The notes beneath the pieces are model-generated. The model did not search any database. It worked only from the letters and a program-made list of their open reading frames with translations, and had not been told where the DNA came from. Positions 41,615-51,256 of a stretch of DNA of 64,000 bases are shown here, one piece after another. Position 1 is the first letter of the stretch; the number at the start of each line of letters is the position of its first letter. A program made the translations under genes and the position numbers. Source of the DNA: JACJXW01 sp964418125 (lineage in GTDB: Bacteria > Bacteroidota > Bacteroidia > Chitinophagales > Saprospiraceae); the NCBI GenBank assembly GCA_964418125.1, contig CAYQKY010000023.1, forward strand, positions 6,975 to 70,974, read 5' to 3'.

Positions 41615-42889
41615 ATGAGCCTGATCACGAAAACTACATTGTTTTATCTCCTTGTCGCCCTGCTGGTATTCGGCGCCGGCGGCATTGTCACTTTTTACCT
41701 CGTACAAAGGGAGGTACAGAAGGAAACGGATTTTGCCCTCTGGGATAACCTCAACGATATTACCGAAGAAATTGAAGAGGGTGTTCCGCTGGCCTTTCTC
41801 AAACGTGGGAAAGTTGACATCACCGATCTGGGCCCCATGCCCAGGGACACTTTCTTTACTTTGTCCGACACCCTGGCGCCTCACCCCTATCTGAAGGGGC
41901 AGATGGAGCCCTTCCGCAAGATCACCGCTGTCCGGGAAGTCGGCGGCCGCTATTACCGGGTTAGCATTACTGATGTTTTCATTGAAACGGACGACATTTA
42001 CGATGTGGTGGTAGACATCATGCTGCGGTTGTTCATCATCCTGAGCGTAGCCATGCTTTTCTTCAGTTTCCTGATCACCGGATGGCTGTTCCGGCCTTTC
42101 AAGAAGACGCTGGACCGTATCCGGTCGTTCAACCTCAAGGACCATAAAGTACTTGAGCTCCCACAGACCTCCACCAAAGAATTCCGCCAGCTCAATGCCT
42201 TTGTCGCTCAGATGGCCTACAAGGCGCGTCGGGATTACCTGGCAGTTAAGGAATTCTCCGAAAATGCTTCCCATGAGATGCAGACTCCCCTGGCCATTGC
42301 CCGCGGCAAGCTGGAATTGCTGCTGGAAACGCCGAGCCTGACCGATGAACAGCTGGGCCTGGTGCAGTCCGCCCAGCAGAACATAAACAAGTTGTCGAAA
42401 CTGGGGAACTCCCTGCTTTTACTGACCCGTATTGATAACAAAGAGTTTGCGGACAACCGGGAACCCGTCGACTTCTCCCGGATCACTCAAAATTGCCTGG
42501 ATAACTTCGCCGAGCTGGCCAGCCTGAAGGGCCTGGCCCTGAAAAGCCGCATTGAACCAGATGTAAAACTATTTGTTGACCCTACACTGGCGGATATCCT
42601 GGTAACCAACCTGGTGAAGAATGCCATACGGCACAATATTTCCGGCGGCTGGGTGGAGGTAAGCCTGGACGAAAAGTACCTGCGGGTAAGAAATACCGGC
42701 CCTGCTCCCCGGACCTCCTCCGAGCAGCTCTTCGAGCGCTTCCAGAAAAGCCACAAGAATAATAACGGCTCCCTGGGCCTGGGCCTGGCCATTGTCAAAA
42801 AGATTACCGAAGCCAATGACTTTCAGGTATCCCACCAGTATTCCGATGGAGTTCACGAAGTTATCGTAGCCTTCTATGTCGTTGTTTAA
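41615..42889 (+). CDS. sensor histidine kinase
   Basis: The 424-residue protein has two membrane helices (about 8-30 and 132-156) around a roughly 100-residue periplasmic sensor, then a short HAMP-like linker, an H-box with His220 (SENASHEMQTPLAIARGKLE), an N-box (NAIRHN, about 343) and a G-box (LGLGLAIVKK, about 388). It pairs with the OmpR-type regulator directly upstream. The signal sensed is unknown. The TonB receptor gene begins 135 bp after its stop. Confidence 0.95.
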   Translation: MSLITKTTLFYLLVALLVFGAGGIVTFYLVQREVQKETDFALWDNLNDITEEIEEGVPLAFLKRGKVDITDLGPMPRDTFFTLSDTLAPHPYLKGQMEPFRKITAVREVGGRYYRVSITDVFIETDDIYDVVVDIMLRLFIILSVAMLFFSFLITGWLFRPFKKTLDRIRSFNLKDHKVLELPQTSTKEFRQLNAFVAQMAYKARRDYLAVKEFSENASHEMQTPLAIARGKLELLLETPSLTDEQLGLVQSAQQNINKLSKLGNSLLLLTRIDNKEFADNREPVDFSRITQNCLDNFAELASLKGLALKSRIEPDVKLFVDPTLADILVTNLVKNAIRHNISGGWVEVSLDEKYLRVRNTGPAPRTSSEQLFERFQKSHKNNNGSLGLGLAIVKKITEANDFQVSHQYSDGVHEVIVAFYVVV

Positions 42890-42972
42890 ACATTAAACCT
42901 TAAAAAACTGTTAAACTTTCAAAAATCAGAATTGCTTCAAATTTCCTATAAAATATCATTAGGATTGCCCCT

Positions 42973-42980
42973 TACCTTTG
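42973..42980 (+). promoter_or_regulatory. -7 box (TACCTTTG) upstream of the receptor gene
   Basis: TACCTTTG fits TANNTTTG and lies about 45-50 bp before the receptor start, so the receptor can be transcribed separately from the two-component genes. A normal -33 is not evident, which would suit activator dependence. Confidence 0.55.
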
Positions 42981-43024
42981 CAGGGAAAAGGAAAAATTAT
43001 TATCCCTCGACTCAAAACATGATA

Positions 43025-45496
43025 ATGAAAAATCGCCTGATCTTATTACTGTCTACTTTACTATTGTTTCTGCAAGCGCCACTTTCTCTGACCGCTCAGC
43101 CCGACCCGGATAAGCCTGCCAAGGGGCTGGTCAAAGGGGTGGTGGTGGATGAAAGCACCGGCCAACCCCTCGATTACGCTACGGTCACCATATTTTCTTC
43201 TGAAGACAGCTCCATGGTTACGGGAGGAGTTACGGACATGAGCGGAGCCTTCAGGCTGGAACTGAAGTTCGGAAGTTATTACGCCAATGTGGCTTTCATC
43301 TCCTTTGAAGATACCAATATTGAAAATATCGAGGTCAATCGCGACAATCCCATCGTCGACCTGGGCACCATACCGCTCGCGCCCAACGCTACAACCCTGG
43401 CGGAAGTGGAAGTCAGGGCCGAAAAAAGCAACATGCAGATCTCGCTGGACAAGCGGATCTTCAATGTGGGTAAAGACCTGGCCAACATCGGCGGCACGGC
43501 CTCCGACATACTCGACAACGTTCCCTCGGTTACCGTCGATGCGGAAGGGGGGGTGAGCCTTCGGGGCAGCTCCGGCGTCCGCATACTGATCAACGGCCGG
43601 CCCTCGGGGCTGGTCGGGGTGGGCGATACCGACGGCCTGCGCCAGATACCCGCCAACCTGATCGAACGCATAGAGGTGATCACCAACCCGTCGGCCCGTT
43701 ATGAGGCGGAAGGTATGGCCGGCATCATCAATATCATCCTCAAGAAAGATCGCCGGCAGGGATTCAACGGCACCCTCGACCTCACTACCGGCTATCCGCA
43801 CAACTACGGCCTGGCGGCCAATGCCAACTACCGCGCCGGCAACCTCAACCTGTTCGCCAATTACGGCATCAGCTACCGCGAACGGCCTGGACAGGGGTCG
43901 CTGTACCAGGAAATTTACGACCGGAACGAATTCGGCCCCGACACCACTTATATCCTTCAGCAGTTCTCCGACCGCAAGCGGGGAGGGTGGGACAACACCC
44001 TCCGGGCGGGCGCCGAGTACTTTTTCAATGAAAAAACGACCCTTACCGCTTCGCTGACCTATGAGAACGAGGATGGAAGCAATACCTCAGATATCGAATA
44101 CCGGGATTATCTTTTCAACCTGGACCGCCTCACCAGTATCTCCCGCCGCCTGGACCGCGAAAAGGAGATCGAGAACAACCTGGAATACGTGATGGCCTTC
44201 CGCAAGGAGTACGATCGCGAGGGGCATCTTTGGACGGCCGATTTGCGCTATCAGGATAATGATGAGATCGAAAAGTCCAATATTACAGAAGAATTCTTTA
44301 CCCCCGAATATACCGAATCGGGCATTCCCGGCCTGCAGCAGCGCTCCCGCAATGAAGAGCGGGAACGCCTGATCATTGCCCAAACGGACTATATCCACCC
44401 TTTCGCAAAAGAGGGTAAGTTCGAAGCCGGCCTGCGGGCCTCTATCCGGGAGATCAATACCGATTTTCAGGTGGAAGAGTTCGGCAGCAATGACTGGGCT
44501 ATCCTGCCCAACTTCACCAATGAATTCGTCTACGACGAGAATATCTATGCGGCATACGGTATCATCGGCAATAAATTCGGGCGTTTCTCCGCTCAGCTGG
44601 GGGTCCGGGCGGAGTATACCGACGTCAATACCCGCCTGATCGAAACCGGAGAGGAGAACCCCCGCGACTACCTGAACATTTTCCCGAGCGGCCACCTTGG
44701 GTATGAATTTGTCGGACAGAACTCGGTACAGATCTCTTACAGCCGACGGATCAACCGGCCCCGTTTCTGGGACCTCAACCCCTTCTTCAGCTTCAGCGAC
44801 CCCCGCAACCTCCGCACGGGTAACCCCAACCTGGACCCTGAATTCACTCACTCCTTCGAGATCGGCCACCTGAAATACTGGGACAACATGTCGCTCAGCT
44901 CCTCGGTGTACTACCGATACACAGAAGGCATCATCGAACGCATACGGACACTGCAGGAGGACGGCACTACCCTCACCCGCCCTGAAAACCTGGCTACTGA
45001 AGATGCATACGGGCTGGACGTAACCTTCTCCGCCTCCCCGACGAAGTGGTGGGACCTGGACGGTAACGTCAACTTCTACCGCTCTCTGATCAACGGCAAC
45101 AACATCAATGCTGCCTTTCAGGCGGATGCATTGACCTGGAACGGGCGGATCACTTCCAAGATGGAGCTCTGGAAGGCTCTCGACGCCCAGGTGCGCTTCA
45201 ATTACCGGGCGCCGCGCAATACCACGCAGGGGCGCAATAAGTCTTACTATTTTGTAGACCTCGCCCTAAGCAAGGATGTGCTCGACAGTAAGGCCACGCT
45301 CACGCTTTCTGTCAGAGACCTGTTCAACTCCCGCCGCTGGCGTTATATCTTTGAAGACGATGATTTCTACAGCCGGGGCGATTTTCAGTGGCGCGCCCGC
45401 CAGGCCGTTCTCACTTTCAACTACCGCCTCAACCAGAATAAGCAGCGCCAGCGTGGCGGCCGCGGTGACTTTGACGGAGGAGATGGAGATTTTTAA
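43025..45496 (+). CDS. TonB-dependent outer membrane receptor (outer-membrane beta-barrel family)
   Basis: The start is placed at the ATG at 43025 (another ATG is two codons upstream), which opens a signal peptide (MKNRLILLLSTLLLFLQAPLS). Residues about 35-125 are a carboxypeptidase-regulatory-like domain (GLVKGVVVDESTGQPLDYATVTI). The plug follows (VPSVTVDAEGGVSLRGSSGVRILINGRPSG pattern, and EVITNPSARYEAEGMAGIINIIL), then a long barrel. The C-terminal tail is Arg/Gly/Asp-rich (RQRGGRGDFDGGDGDF), unusual for a barrel end. Located after a two-component pair. Substrate is unknown. Confidence 0.92.
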   Translation: MKNRLILLLSTLLLFLQAPLSLTAQPDPDKPAKGLVKGVVVDESTGQPLDYATVTIFSSEDSSMVTGGVTDMSGAFRLELKFGSYYANVAFISFEDTNIENIEVNRDNPIVDLGTIPLAPNATTLAEVEVRAEKSNMQISLDKRIFNVGKDLANIGGTASDILDNVPSVTVDAEGGVSLRGSSGVRILINGRPSGLVGVGDTDGLRQIPANLIERIEVITNPSARYEAEGMAGIINIILKKDRRQGFNGTLDLTTGYPHNYGLAANANYRAGNLNLFANYGISYRERPGQGSLYQEIYDRNEFGPDTTYILQQFSDRKRGGWDNTLRAGAEYFFNEKTTLTASLTYENEDGSNTSDIEYRDYLFNLDRLTSISRRLDREKEIENNLEYVMAFRKEYDREGHLWTADLRYQDNDEIEKSNITEEFFTPEYTESGIPGLQQRSRNEERERLIIAQTDYIHPFAKEGKFEAGLRASIREINTDFQVEEFGSNDWAILPNFTNEFVYDENIYAAYGIIGNKFGRFSAQLGVRAEYTDVNTRLIETGEENPRDYLNIFPSGHLGYEFVGQNSVQISYSRRINRPRFWDLNPFFSFSDPRNLRTGNPNLDPEFTHSFEIGHLKYWDNMSLSSSVYYRYTEGIIERIRTLQEDGTTLTRPENLATEDAYGLDVTFSASPTKWWDLDGNVNFYRSLINGNNINAAFQADALTWNGRITSKMELWKALDAQVRFNYRAPRNTTQGRNKSYYFVDLALSKDVLDSKATLTLSVRDLFNSRRWRYIFEDDDFYSRGDFQWRARQAVLTFNYRLNQNKQRQRGGRGDFDGGDGDF

Positions 45497-45600
45497 AGGA
45501 ACGACATTAGAGAAGGCATACTACATACATTACTTAGGTTTTAGTTGATTCCCCATTTTGAGCCCGTTGGGCATTAAAGTGCTTACAGGGCTTCAGTCAT

Positions 45601-45634
45601 GCCCCGGCCTCTTCCCAGAGCCGGGGCTTTTTTT
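45601..45634 (+). terminator. intrinsic terminator
   Basis: GCCCCGGC (45601-45608) and GCCGGGGC (45620-45627) pair exactly and are followed by seven T residues. It ends the receptor transcript about 105 bp after its stop. Confidence 0.88.
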
Positions 45635-45664
45635 CGGACGGCGCCACTTTCAAGTGGCCCGTAA
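45635..45664. repeat. dispersed palindromic element, copy 4
   Basis: CGGACGGCGCCACTT, centre TC, then AAGTGGCCCGTAA. It abuts the terminator's T-run exactly as copies 1 and 3 do. One extra base is present in the left arm. Confidence 0.85.
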
Positions 45665-45713
45665 TCTTCCACCAACTGTCAATGCCAGGACAGCGAAGCG
45701 GGTGCTATTTCCC

Positions 45714-45721
45714 TATATTTG
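45714..45721 (+). promoter_or_regulatory. -7 box (TATATTTG)
   Basis: TATATTTG fits TANNTTTG and lies 17 bp before the ATG at 45738, giving a leader of about 10 nt. Confidence 0.55.
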
Positions 45722-45737
45722 CCTACATTAGCACTCG

Positions 45738-46481
45738 ATGACGGCTCCATCTCAAAATATCGCCCTGTTGTTGTTCCTGCGCGATGAAGCGCAGGAGGCG
45801 CTCGCCAAACCCCTGGCGGTTCGGGGGCGCCGTGCGAACCGTGCCATCTACCGACACCTCAACGGCCACGCCCGGCGACAGGCCCGGTTGTCCGGCCTGC
45901 CGTTGCTCGTCGTCGAAGGGCGCCGGCAATCGGGCCATACTTTCGGGGAACGGCTGGCGAATGCTTTTGAATATGCCTTTGGCCAGGGGTATAACAAGGT
46001 CATTGCCATCGGCAATGATTGCCCGGCCCTGGATGCCGGCATCCTGAAGGAGGCCGCCCGCCAGTTCGGGCAGTCGGAGATCGTCCTGGGGCCGGCCAGA
46101 GACGGAGGCGTCTACCTGCTTGGCCTCAGCCGGCAGGCCTACCGCCGGGGCCTTTTTCTGGCGCTCCCCTGGCAGACGGATCAGCTCTGTACCGCCCTGT
46201 GCCGGTACGCCCGCCAATGGGCGCACGAGCCCGGGTTGCTCAGAGAAGAGGAAGATGCAGATGATGCGGTCACCCTACGGCGCCTCCTTGGCCTGTTGCC
46301 TTTTCGCAGCCGCCTGAGGAAGGCTTTGGAAAACCTCCTGGCTTCATCCGCCGAACCTCCTTATGCCGCTCCTTTTGTACTACCGGCCGGACGACATCAG
46401 GTTGCCCTGAAAAGAGGGCCGCCGGCCTCCAAACATGCCCTCAGGCATACTTTTACTTACCGTTCCTCCATTCCCCTTTAA
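45738..46481 (+). CDS. DUF2064 family (glycosyltransferase A-like) protein
   Basis: The 247-residue protein shows the DUF2064/TIGR04282 pattern: N-terminal LLLFLRDEAQEALAKPL, central IAIGNDCPALDAGIL (nucleotide/metal-binding Asp), and GPARDGGVYLLGLS. These proteins have a GT-A like fold and are often linked to nucleotidyl or glycosyl transfer; activity is not established. The C-terminal 60 residues are basic and unique. It is flanked by two receptor genes, without an obvious partner. Confidence 0.85.
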   Translation: MTAPSQNIALLLFLRDEAQEALAKPLAVRGRRANRAIYRHLNGHARRQARLSGLPLLVVEGRRQSGHTFGERLANAFEYAFGQGYNKVIAIGNDCPALDAGILKEAARQFGQSEIVLGPARDGGVYLLGLSRQAYRRGLFLALPWQTDQLCTALCRYARQWAHEPGLLREEEDADDAVTLRRLLGLLPFRSRLRKALENLLASSAEPPYAAPFVLPAGRHQVALKRGPPASKHALRHTFTYRSSIPL

Positions 46482-46651
46482 TTCATTGTGCTGTATCTTT
46501 TTTGAATGGCATGGGCCTATTGGTTTTTCCGCAACGGCGGAGTGAACCTTGGCGCTATTTGGGCGCCGGGCAAGGCTGTTGCGGGCGCCTGTAAAAAAGA
46601 AGCCAGGGTGGGCTATGCCCTGAAATTTGTCAAAAGATCAAAAAACATCAT

Positions 46652-49600
46652 ATGAAGAGGCTTTATTCACTCACTGTAATGCTTTTGTCTGCAGCAGCGG
46701 CACTGGCCCAGGCAGACCTCAATGTCACGGTTATCAATTACCTTTCCAACCAGCCCGTATCCGGAGCGAAGGTAGTGCTCCTCAATGAGAGCCGGGGCAT
46801 TGAAAAGTCAGCAACAACCGATGAGCGGGGAGCGGCCGTATTTCGGGGAGTCCCTGAAGTGGATGGCTATGAACTTGCCTTCGGGGGAAATGATCAGTAT
46901 GAGCCGAGCCGGACGGAAACGTTCAGCATCCGTTCCAATCAGAACCCGTCTGTACAGCTCAACCTGCTGGAAAAACGGGAGGTCAGGCTTGATGAAGTGG
47001 TCGTACTTGGCGCCGGCAATACGACGAAGATCAACCGCACGGATGCCGAGGTCGCTTTTGAACTGAAGCAAAAAGAGATCGAGGCTATTCCCATCGAGGG
47101 ACGGGACATCACCCGGGTGCTGTACCGCCTGCCCAATGTCTCTCAGGCCACCGGCTTTTATCCGGAAGCGCCCAATGTATCCATCAATGGCGCCAACTCT
47201 TTATTTACCAGTTATATGATCGACGGGATGGACAACAATGAGCGTTTCCTGGGGGGGCAGAAGTTCCCCATTCCGGTGGGCTTTACCCGCAACATTACCG
47301 TTCTGACCAACAACTATTCAGCGGAGTACGGCCTGACCGCCAACGGCGTGGTGAACATCACTACCCGTTCGGGCAGTAACGAATTCGGTGGAGAGGCCTT
47401 CTTCATTACCCGCCCCGGGCCGGCCATCGACGGGCAGTCGGATTTTGCCCAGCGCGACCTGTCGGGCAATAGTGTAAAGGAAGGCTTTCAGCGCTACCAG
47501 GCGGGCTTCGGTTTCGGCGGAGCGGTGGCCAAAGACGAAACCTTCTACTATCTCAATGTGGAGCATACCACCGACCTTAAGGACAATTTCCTGAACTCTC
47601 CACTGCTGGACGGGGAGGAGACAGTCCGCGGAGAGAATAATTTCACCTACCTTTCCGGCAAGCTGGACCACACCTGGAGCACCAATTTCCGTTCCAGCCT
47701 GCGCGCCAACCTGGGGCTGGTGAATATCGAGCGGCAGGGGGGCGGCCTGGAAGGAGGCGCCACCTTCCCCTCGGCGGGCAGTGTGCAGGACCGCAATTCC
47801 GTGCTGCTGGCCCTTAAGAACAATTACGTGGGCAGCAATTTCAGCGTGCAGTCCAACCTGCAGTACAGCCGCTTCCGCTGGAACTACGGCCGCCCCCTGA
47901 ATGGGGAAGGCCCGCAGGCCACGGTACTCGGCCCCGATGAGCAAACCCTGGCCATACTGGGGCATCCGGGGTTTGTCTTCGATGAGTTGGAGAATACCCT
48001 GCAGTTCCAGCAAAAGTTTAATTACTATGCCGGCCGGCATACCCTTAAAGCGGGAGTGGGCATCATTTCTTCCGATCACGAGCTCTTCGGTGGGGGTAAC
48101 ATCAACGGCAACTACCGGGTGAAACTCACGGAAGGACAGGTGGAACAGGTGCGCAGCCTCAACCGGGGCGCCGCTCTGGATGTCACCGATATCCCGGCCG
48201 ATGCGGAAGTCCTGGGCTACAGCGTCGAACTCCGCCCCACTTCCTTCGGCGGCAGGCAGACGATCTATTCGTTCTACCTGGAAGATGAATTTCGAACTTC
48301 GCCCCGGCTTAACTTCACGCTGGGCCTGCGTTACGACTACGACAACCTCTCGAAAGGAGGGGCCGGCCAGGGAGACCTGAACAACATCGCCCCCCGTTTC
48401 AATTTCAACTACCAGTTGGGCCAGCGCAGCAGCCTGCGGGGAGGCTACGGGATATTTTACGACAAGATCCCCTATACCATTTACAGCGACGCCCTGCAGC
48501 AGAACACTACGGCCGAGGATTATAAAAAACAGCTTCAGGAACTGGTGAACCTGGGCATCCTGCCGGCAGAAACGGATATTGACAGGATAACTTTCGATGG
48601 CAACCTCAGCGGATTCACCAGCGATACGGATTACCTTCAGGGCCCTGGCCCGGAGGCGCTGCAGGAGCAACGGGAGGGCATTTTCAGCAATGAGCGCCGT
48701 ATCCTTAACCCCAACGGTTATGACAATCCCTACACGCATCAGTTCGCCCTGGGGTATCAACTGCAGCTGGACGAGAAGAGCCTCTTTTACATAGACCTGG
48801 TGCACAACCAGAGCTACAACCTGTTCCGCCTGAGGAACCTCAACGCCGCCGCTCCTTTCCCGGTCGCTGCCGGCAATATCCGGGTACGGACGCCGGCAGA
48901 GGCCGACGCCAGCCGCCCCATCCCGGTCATCGACGGAAGTTACGCCCTCATCAATGGGGAGGAACTGGGCGGTGTGGCGCGCAGTGTGGTTGTTTCTGAG
49001 ACGGAAGGGCGCTCGCGGTACTACGCCGCCAGCTTCAATTTCCAGAAAGAGCGGGGAGAAGACGATTATGCGCTGCGCATCAACTACACGCTTTCCTACC
49101 TGGAGAACAATACCGAAGATATCAACTTCCGCGCCATGGACGCCAACAATTTCGAGGACGAATGGGGCCCCAGCATCAACGACCGCCGGCACATCATCAA
49201 CGGAATCTTTTCCTATTTCCCGGTGAAGAACCTTTCCTTCACCCTGGCCGGCCTGATCCAGAGCGGGCAACCCATCAACCGCACGCCGCTGCCGGTGGCC
49301 TACACCGTGCTGGATGCGGCCGGCGCCCCGGTGCGGGAACAGCTTACCGGCCCGGATGGCGTCCCCGCCTTTGACGAAGCAGGCAACCCCATCCTGGTGG
49401 ATGTCACCGCCACCACCACCGACCTCAATGGTGACGGCACGTCCTTCGGCGACGCCTACGTCGGCAACAGCGACCGTTACCCCGGCGAGAGCCGCAACAG
49501 CGACCGCCTGCCCTGGTCCAATACCTTCGACCTGGGCGTGCAGTATCAGATCCCGTTCGGCAAATCGGAACTGGAGCTGCGCGCCGATGTGTTCAACGTT

Positions 49601-49750
49601 TTCAATACCCTGAACCTGAGCGGCTACAGCAACAACGCCACCCAGAGCAACCAGATACAGCCCGGGCCGGCGTCTGCGCCCAGCGTCCTGGTGCGGAGGA
49701 ATGCGAGCGCCCCGCGGCAGTTCCAGTTCAGCCTGCGGTATGTTTTTTAG
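46652..49750 (+). CDS. Oar-like TonB-dependent outer membrane receptor
   Basis: The 1032-residue protein has a signal peptide (MLLSAAAALAQ), an N-terminal carboxypeptidase-like domain (about 22-110), and a plug with INGANSLFTSYMIDGMDNNERFLGG, TVLTNNYSAEYGLTANGVVNI and the TTRSGSNEFGGEAF motif typical of Oar/TonB receptors. A large barrel follows, ending with FQFSLRYVF and its terminal Phe. A DLNGDGTSFGDAYVGNSDRYPGESRNS loop near residue 935 is typical of Oar proteins. Oar was described as an adhesion/development-related receptor in myxobacteria; the substrate here is unknown. Confidence 0.92.
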   Translation: MKRLYSLTVMLLSAAAALAQADLNVTVINYLSNQPVSGAKVVLLNESRGIEKSATTDERGAAVFRGVPEVDGYELAFGGNDQYEPSRTETFSIRSNQNPSVQLNLLEKREVRLDEVVVLGAGNTTKINRTDAEVAFELKQKEIEAIPIEGRDITRVLYRLPNVSQATGFYPEAPNVSINGANSLFTSYMIDGMDNNERFLGGQKFPIPVGFTRNITVLTNNYSAEYGLTANGVVNITTRSGSNEFGGEAFFITRPGPAIDGQSDFAQRDLSGNSVKEGFQRYQAGFGFGGAVAKDETFYYLNVEHTTDLKDNFLNSPLLDGEETVRGENNFTYLSGKLDHTWSTNFRSSLRANLGLVNIERQGGGLEGGATFPSAGSVQDRNSVLLALKNNYVGSNFSVQSNLQYSRFRWNYGRPLNGEGPQATVLGPDEQTLAILGHPGFVFDELENTLQFQQKFNYYAGRHTLKAGVGIISSDHELFGGGNINGNYRVKLTEGQVEQVRSLNRGAALDVTDIPADAEVLGYSVELRPTSFGGRQTIYSFYLEDEFRTSPRLNFTLGLRYDYDNLSKGGAGQGDLNNIAPRFNFNYQLGQRSSLRGGYGIFYDKIPYTIYSDALQQNTTAEDYKKQLQELVNLGILPAETDIDRITFDGNLSGFTSDTDYLQGPGPEALQEQREGIFSNERRILNPNGYDNPYTHQFALGYQLQLDEKSLFYIDLVHNQSYNLFRLRNLNAAAPFPVAAGNIRVRTPAEADASRPIPVIDGSYALINGEELGGVARSVVVSETEGRSRYYAASFNFQKERGEDDYALRINYTLSYLENNTEDINFRAMDANNFEDEWGPSINDRRHIINGIFSYFPVKNLSFTLAGLIQSGQPINRTPLPVAYTVLDAAGAPVREQLTGPDGVPAFDEAGNPILVDVTATTTDLNGDGTSFGDAYVGNSDRYPGESRNSDRLPWSNTFDLGVQYQIPFGKSELELRADVFNVFNTLNLSGYSNNATQSNQIQPGPASAPSVLVRRNASAPRQFQFSLRYVF

Positions 49751-49898
49751 GTCGACAGGCTTGAAAGGTTTTTGTCGTGGAGGGTCCTGAAGTAAAACCT
49801 GTCAACCCGGCAGCGCCTGCCTGCCGTACCAGCTGTCCGGCAGGTTTGTCAGAGATTAACAGCGCTTGAAAAAAGCTTCAAACTCTAATATTATAAGC
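49751..49898. other. intergenic spacer with CCTGCCGG-type inverted segments
   Basis: AACCTGTC/GACAGGTT-like and CTGCCTGCCG/CCGGCAGG segments could form a hairpin at about 49794-49850, possibly terminating the receptor transcript. There is no T-run. Confidence 0.4.
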
Positions 49899-51122
49899 AT
49901 GAATACTTTGATAAACTGGACAGCACTCTTTCTGCTGGCAGGCCTGTCGTGGTCCTGCGGCGAAGGGGATAGAAATAAACAGGCAGAAGACATTACTGCC
50001 CTCAGCTGGGAGCAGATCGAAGAGCGGGCCCGCGGCGCCACCGTCAACCTGATGATGTGGGCGGGCGACCCCGTGATCAATGCCTACATGCAGAATTACG
50101 TACGGCCTGCATTAAAAGAGAGGTACGGGATCGAGCTGTCCATTGCCGGCGGGCAGGGCAGCATCATCGTACAGAACCTCATGGCGGAACTGCAGGCCGG
50201 CAAGGCGGAGAGCGAACTCGACCTGGTGTGGATCAACGGAGAGACTTTCTACCAGCTCCGGCAGCTCGGCGCCCTTTACGGCCCCTGGACGGATAAGCTG
50301 CCCAATGCGCAGTACATCGATTTCGAAAACCCTTTCATCGGCATTGATTTCCAGCAACCGGTAAACGGTTATGAATGCCCGTGGGGCAATGTGCAGATGG
50401 CTTTCATTTACGATTCATTGAAAGTGCCCGATCCGCCCCAGAACCGGGAGGAGCTGTTGCAGTTTGTGCAGGAGAACCCCGGCCGCTTCACCATCGACAA
50501 CCAGTTTACCGGGCTGGCTTTCCTCAAGGCCTGCCTGATCGATATTGCCGGGGGGCAGGAAGTACTGAACGGCCCGTTCGATGAGGAGAAATACAATACT
50601 TATGCCCCCCGGTTGTGGGATTACCTCCGGCAGTTGAAGCCCTATCTTTGGAAAGAAGGGCGTACCTTTCCTGAAGGAGTGGCCCCCATGCACCAGATGT
50701 TCGCCAGCGGAGAGCTGTGGTTTACCATGAGTTACAACGACAATGAAGTGGACAACAAGATCCTGCAGGGGCTGTTCCCTGAAAGTGCCCGCGCCTACGC
50801 CTGGGAGATTGGGGCCATTCAAAACTCCCATTATATGGGCATCTCCCGGTACGCTCCCAATAAGGCCGGCGCTATGGTGGCGGCCAACTTCCTGATCTCT
50901 CCCGAGGCGCAATACAAAAAACAGGACCCGGCGGTTTGGGGCGACGGCACGGTGCTGGCCATGGACAAGCTACCCGAAGAGTGGCGGGAAAAATTCCTAA
51001 GCCTGCCCAAACGGCGCTATGCGCCACCCCGGGCCGAGATGCAGGAAAATGCACTCATGGAACTGGCGCCGGAGTATATGATCCGCCTGGCCGGGGACTT
51101 CAGGAAAGAGATTATTCGGTAG
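49899..51122 (+). CDS. ABC importer substrate-binding lipoprotein (YnjB-like)
   Basis: From the ATG at 49899 the product is 407 residues with a lipobox (LLAGLSWSCGEG, Cys about 22). The mature protein has the cluster-D/extracellular binding protein pattern: VNLMMWAGDPVINAYMQ, ELDLVWINGETFYQL, YECPWGNVQMAFIYDS and FTMSYNDNEVDNKI. The GDPVIN/GQGSI start and the WxNGE(T/N)F segment are like E. coli YnjB, associated by homology with thiamine-type or unknown small-molecule import; the substrate is therefore uncertain. It is first in a four-gene operon with two permeases and an ATPase. Confidence 0.88.
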   Translation: MNTLINWTALFLLAGLSWSCGEGDRNKQAEDITALSWEQIEERARGATVNLMMWAGDPVINAYMQNYVRPALKERYGIELSIAGGQGSIIVQNLMAELQAGKAESELDLVWINGETFYQLRQLGALYGPWTDKLPNAQYIDFENPFIGIDFQQPVNGYECPWGNVQMAFIYDSLKVPDPPQNREELLQFVQENPGRFTIDNQFTGLAFLKACLIDIAGGQEVLNGPFDEEKYNTYAPRLWDYLRQLKPYLWKEGRTFPEGVAPMHQMFASGELWFTMSYNDNEVDNKILQGLFPESARAYAWEIGAIQNSHYMGISRYAPNKAGAMVAANFLISPEAQYKKQDPAVWGDGTVLAMDKLPEEWREKFLSLPKRRYAPPRAEMQENALMELAPEYMIRLAGDFRKEIIR

Positions 51123-51126
51123 AAAG

Positions 51127-51256
51127 GGTTGATTTTTGATTTTCGATTTTTGATTTTTGATGTGAAGATTTGCACATCAAAAATTTTACCCGGCTCAAGA
51201 GACGGGCACACATCAAAAATCACACATCAAAAATCACACATCAAAAATCAACAACC
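51127..51256. repeat. tandem repeats and their reverse complement at a gene junction
   Basis: Three exact 14-bp units CACACATCAAAAAT (51207-51220, 51221-51234, 51235-51248) are followed by CAACAACC. The upstream segment 51127-51164 consists of GATTTTTGAT-type units, the reverse complement, ending TGATGTG. A further inner copy lies at about 51172-51187. The whole block could fold into a long hairpin just where the permease gene begins. Confidence 0.9.

Larger units (their letters stand above)
45497..45737. other. intergenic region with terminator, palindromic element and promoter
   Basis: No gene is seen. The notable elements are listed separately: terminator at 45601, palindromic copy at 45635 and -7 box at 45714. 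Confidence 0.6.
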
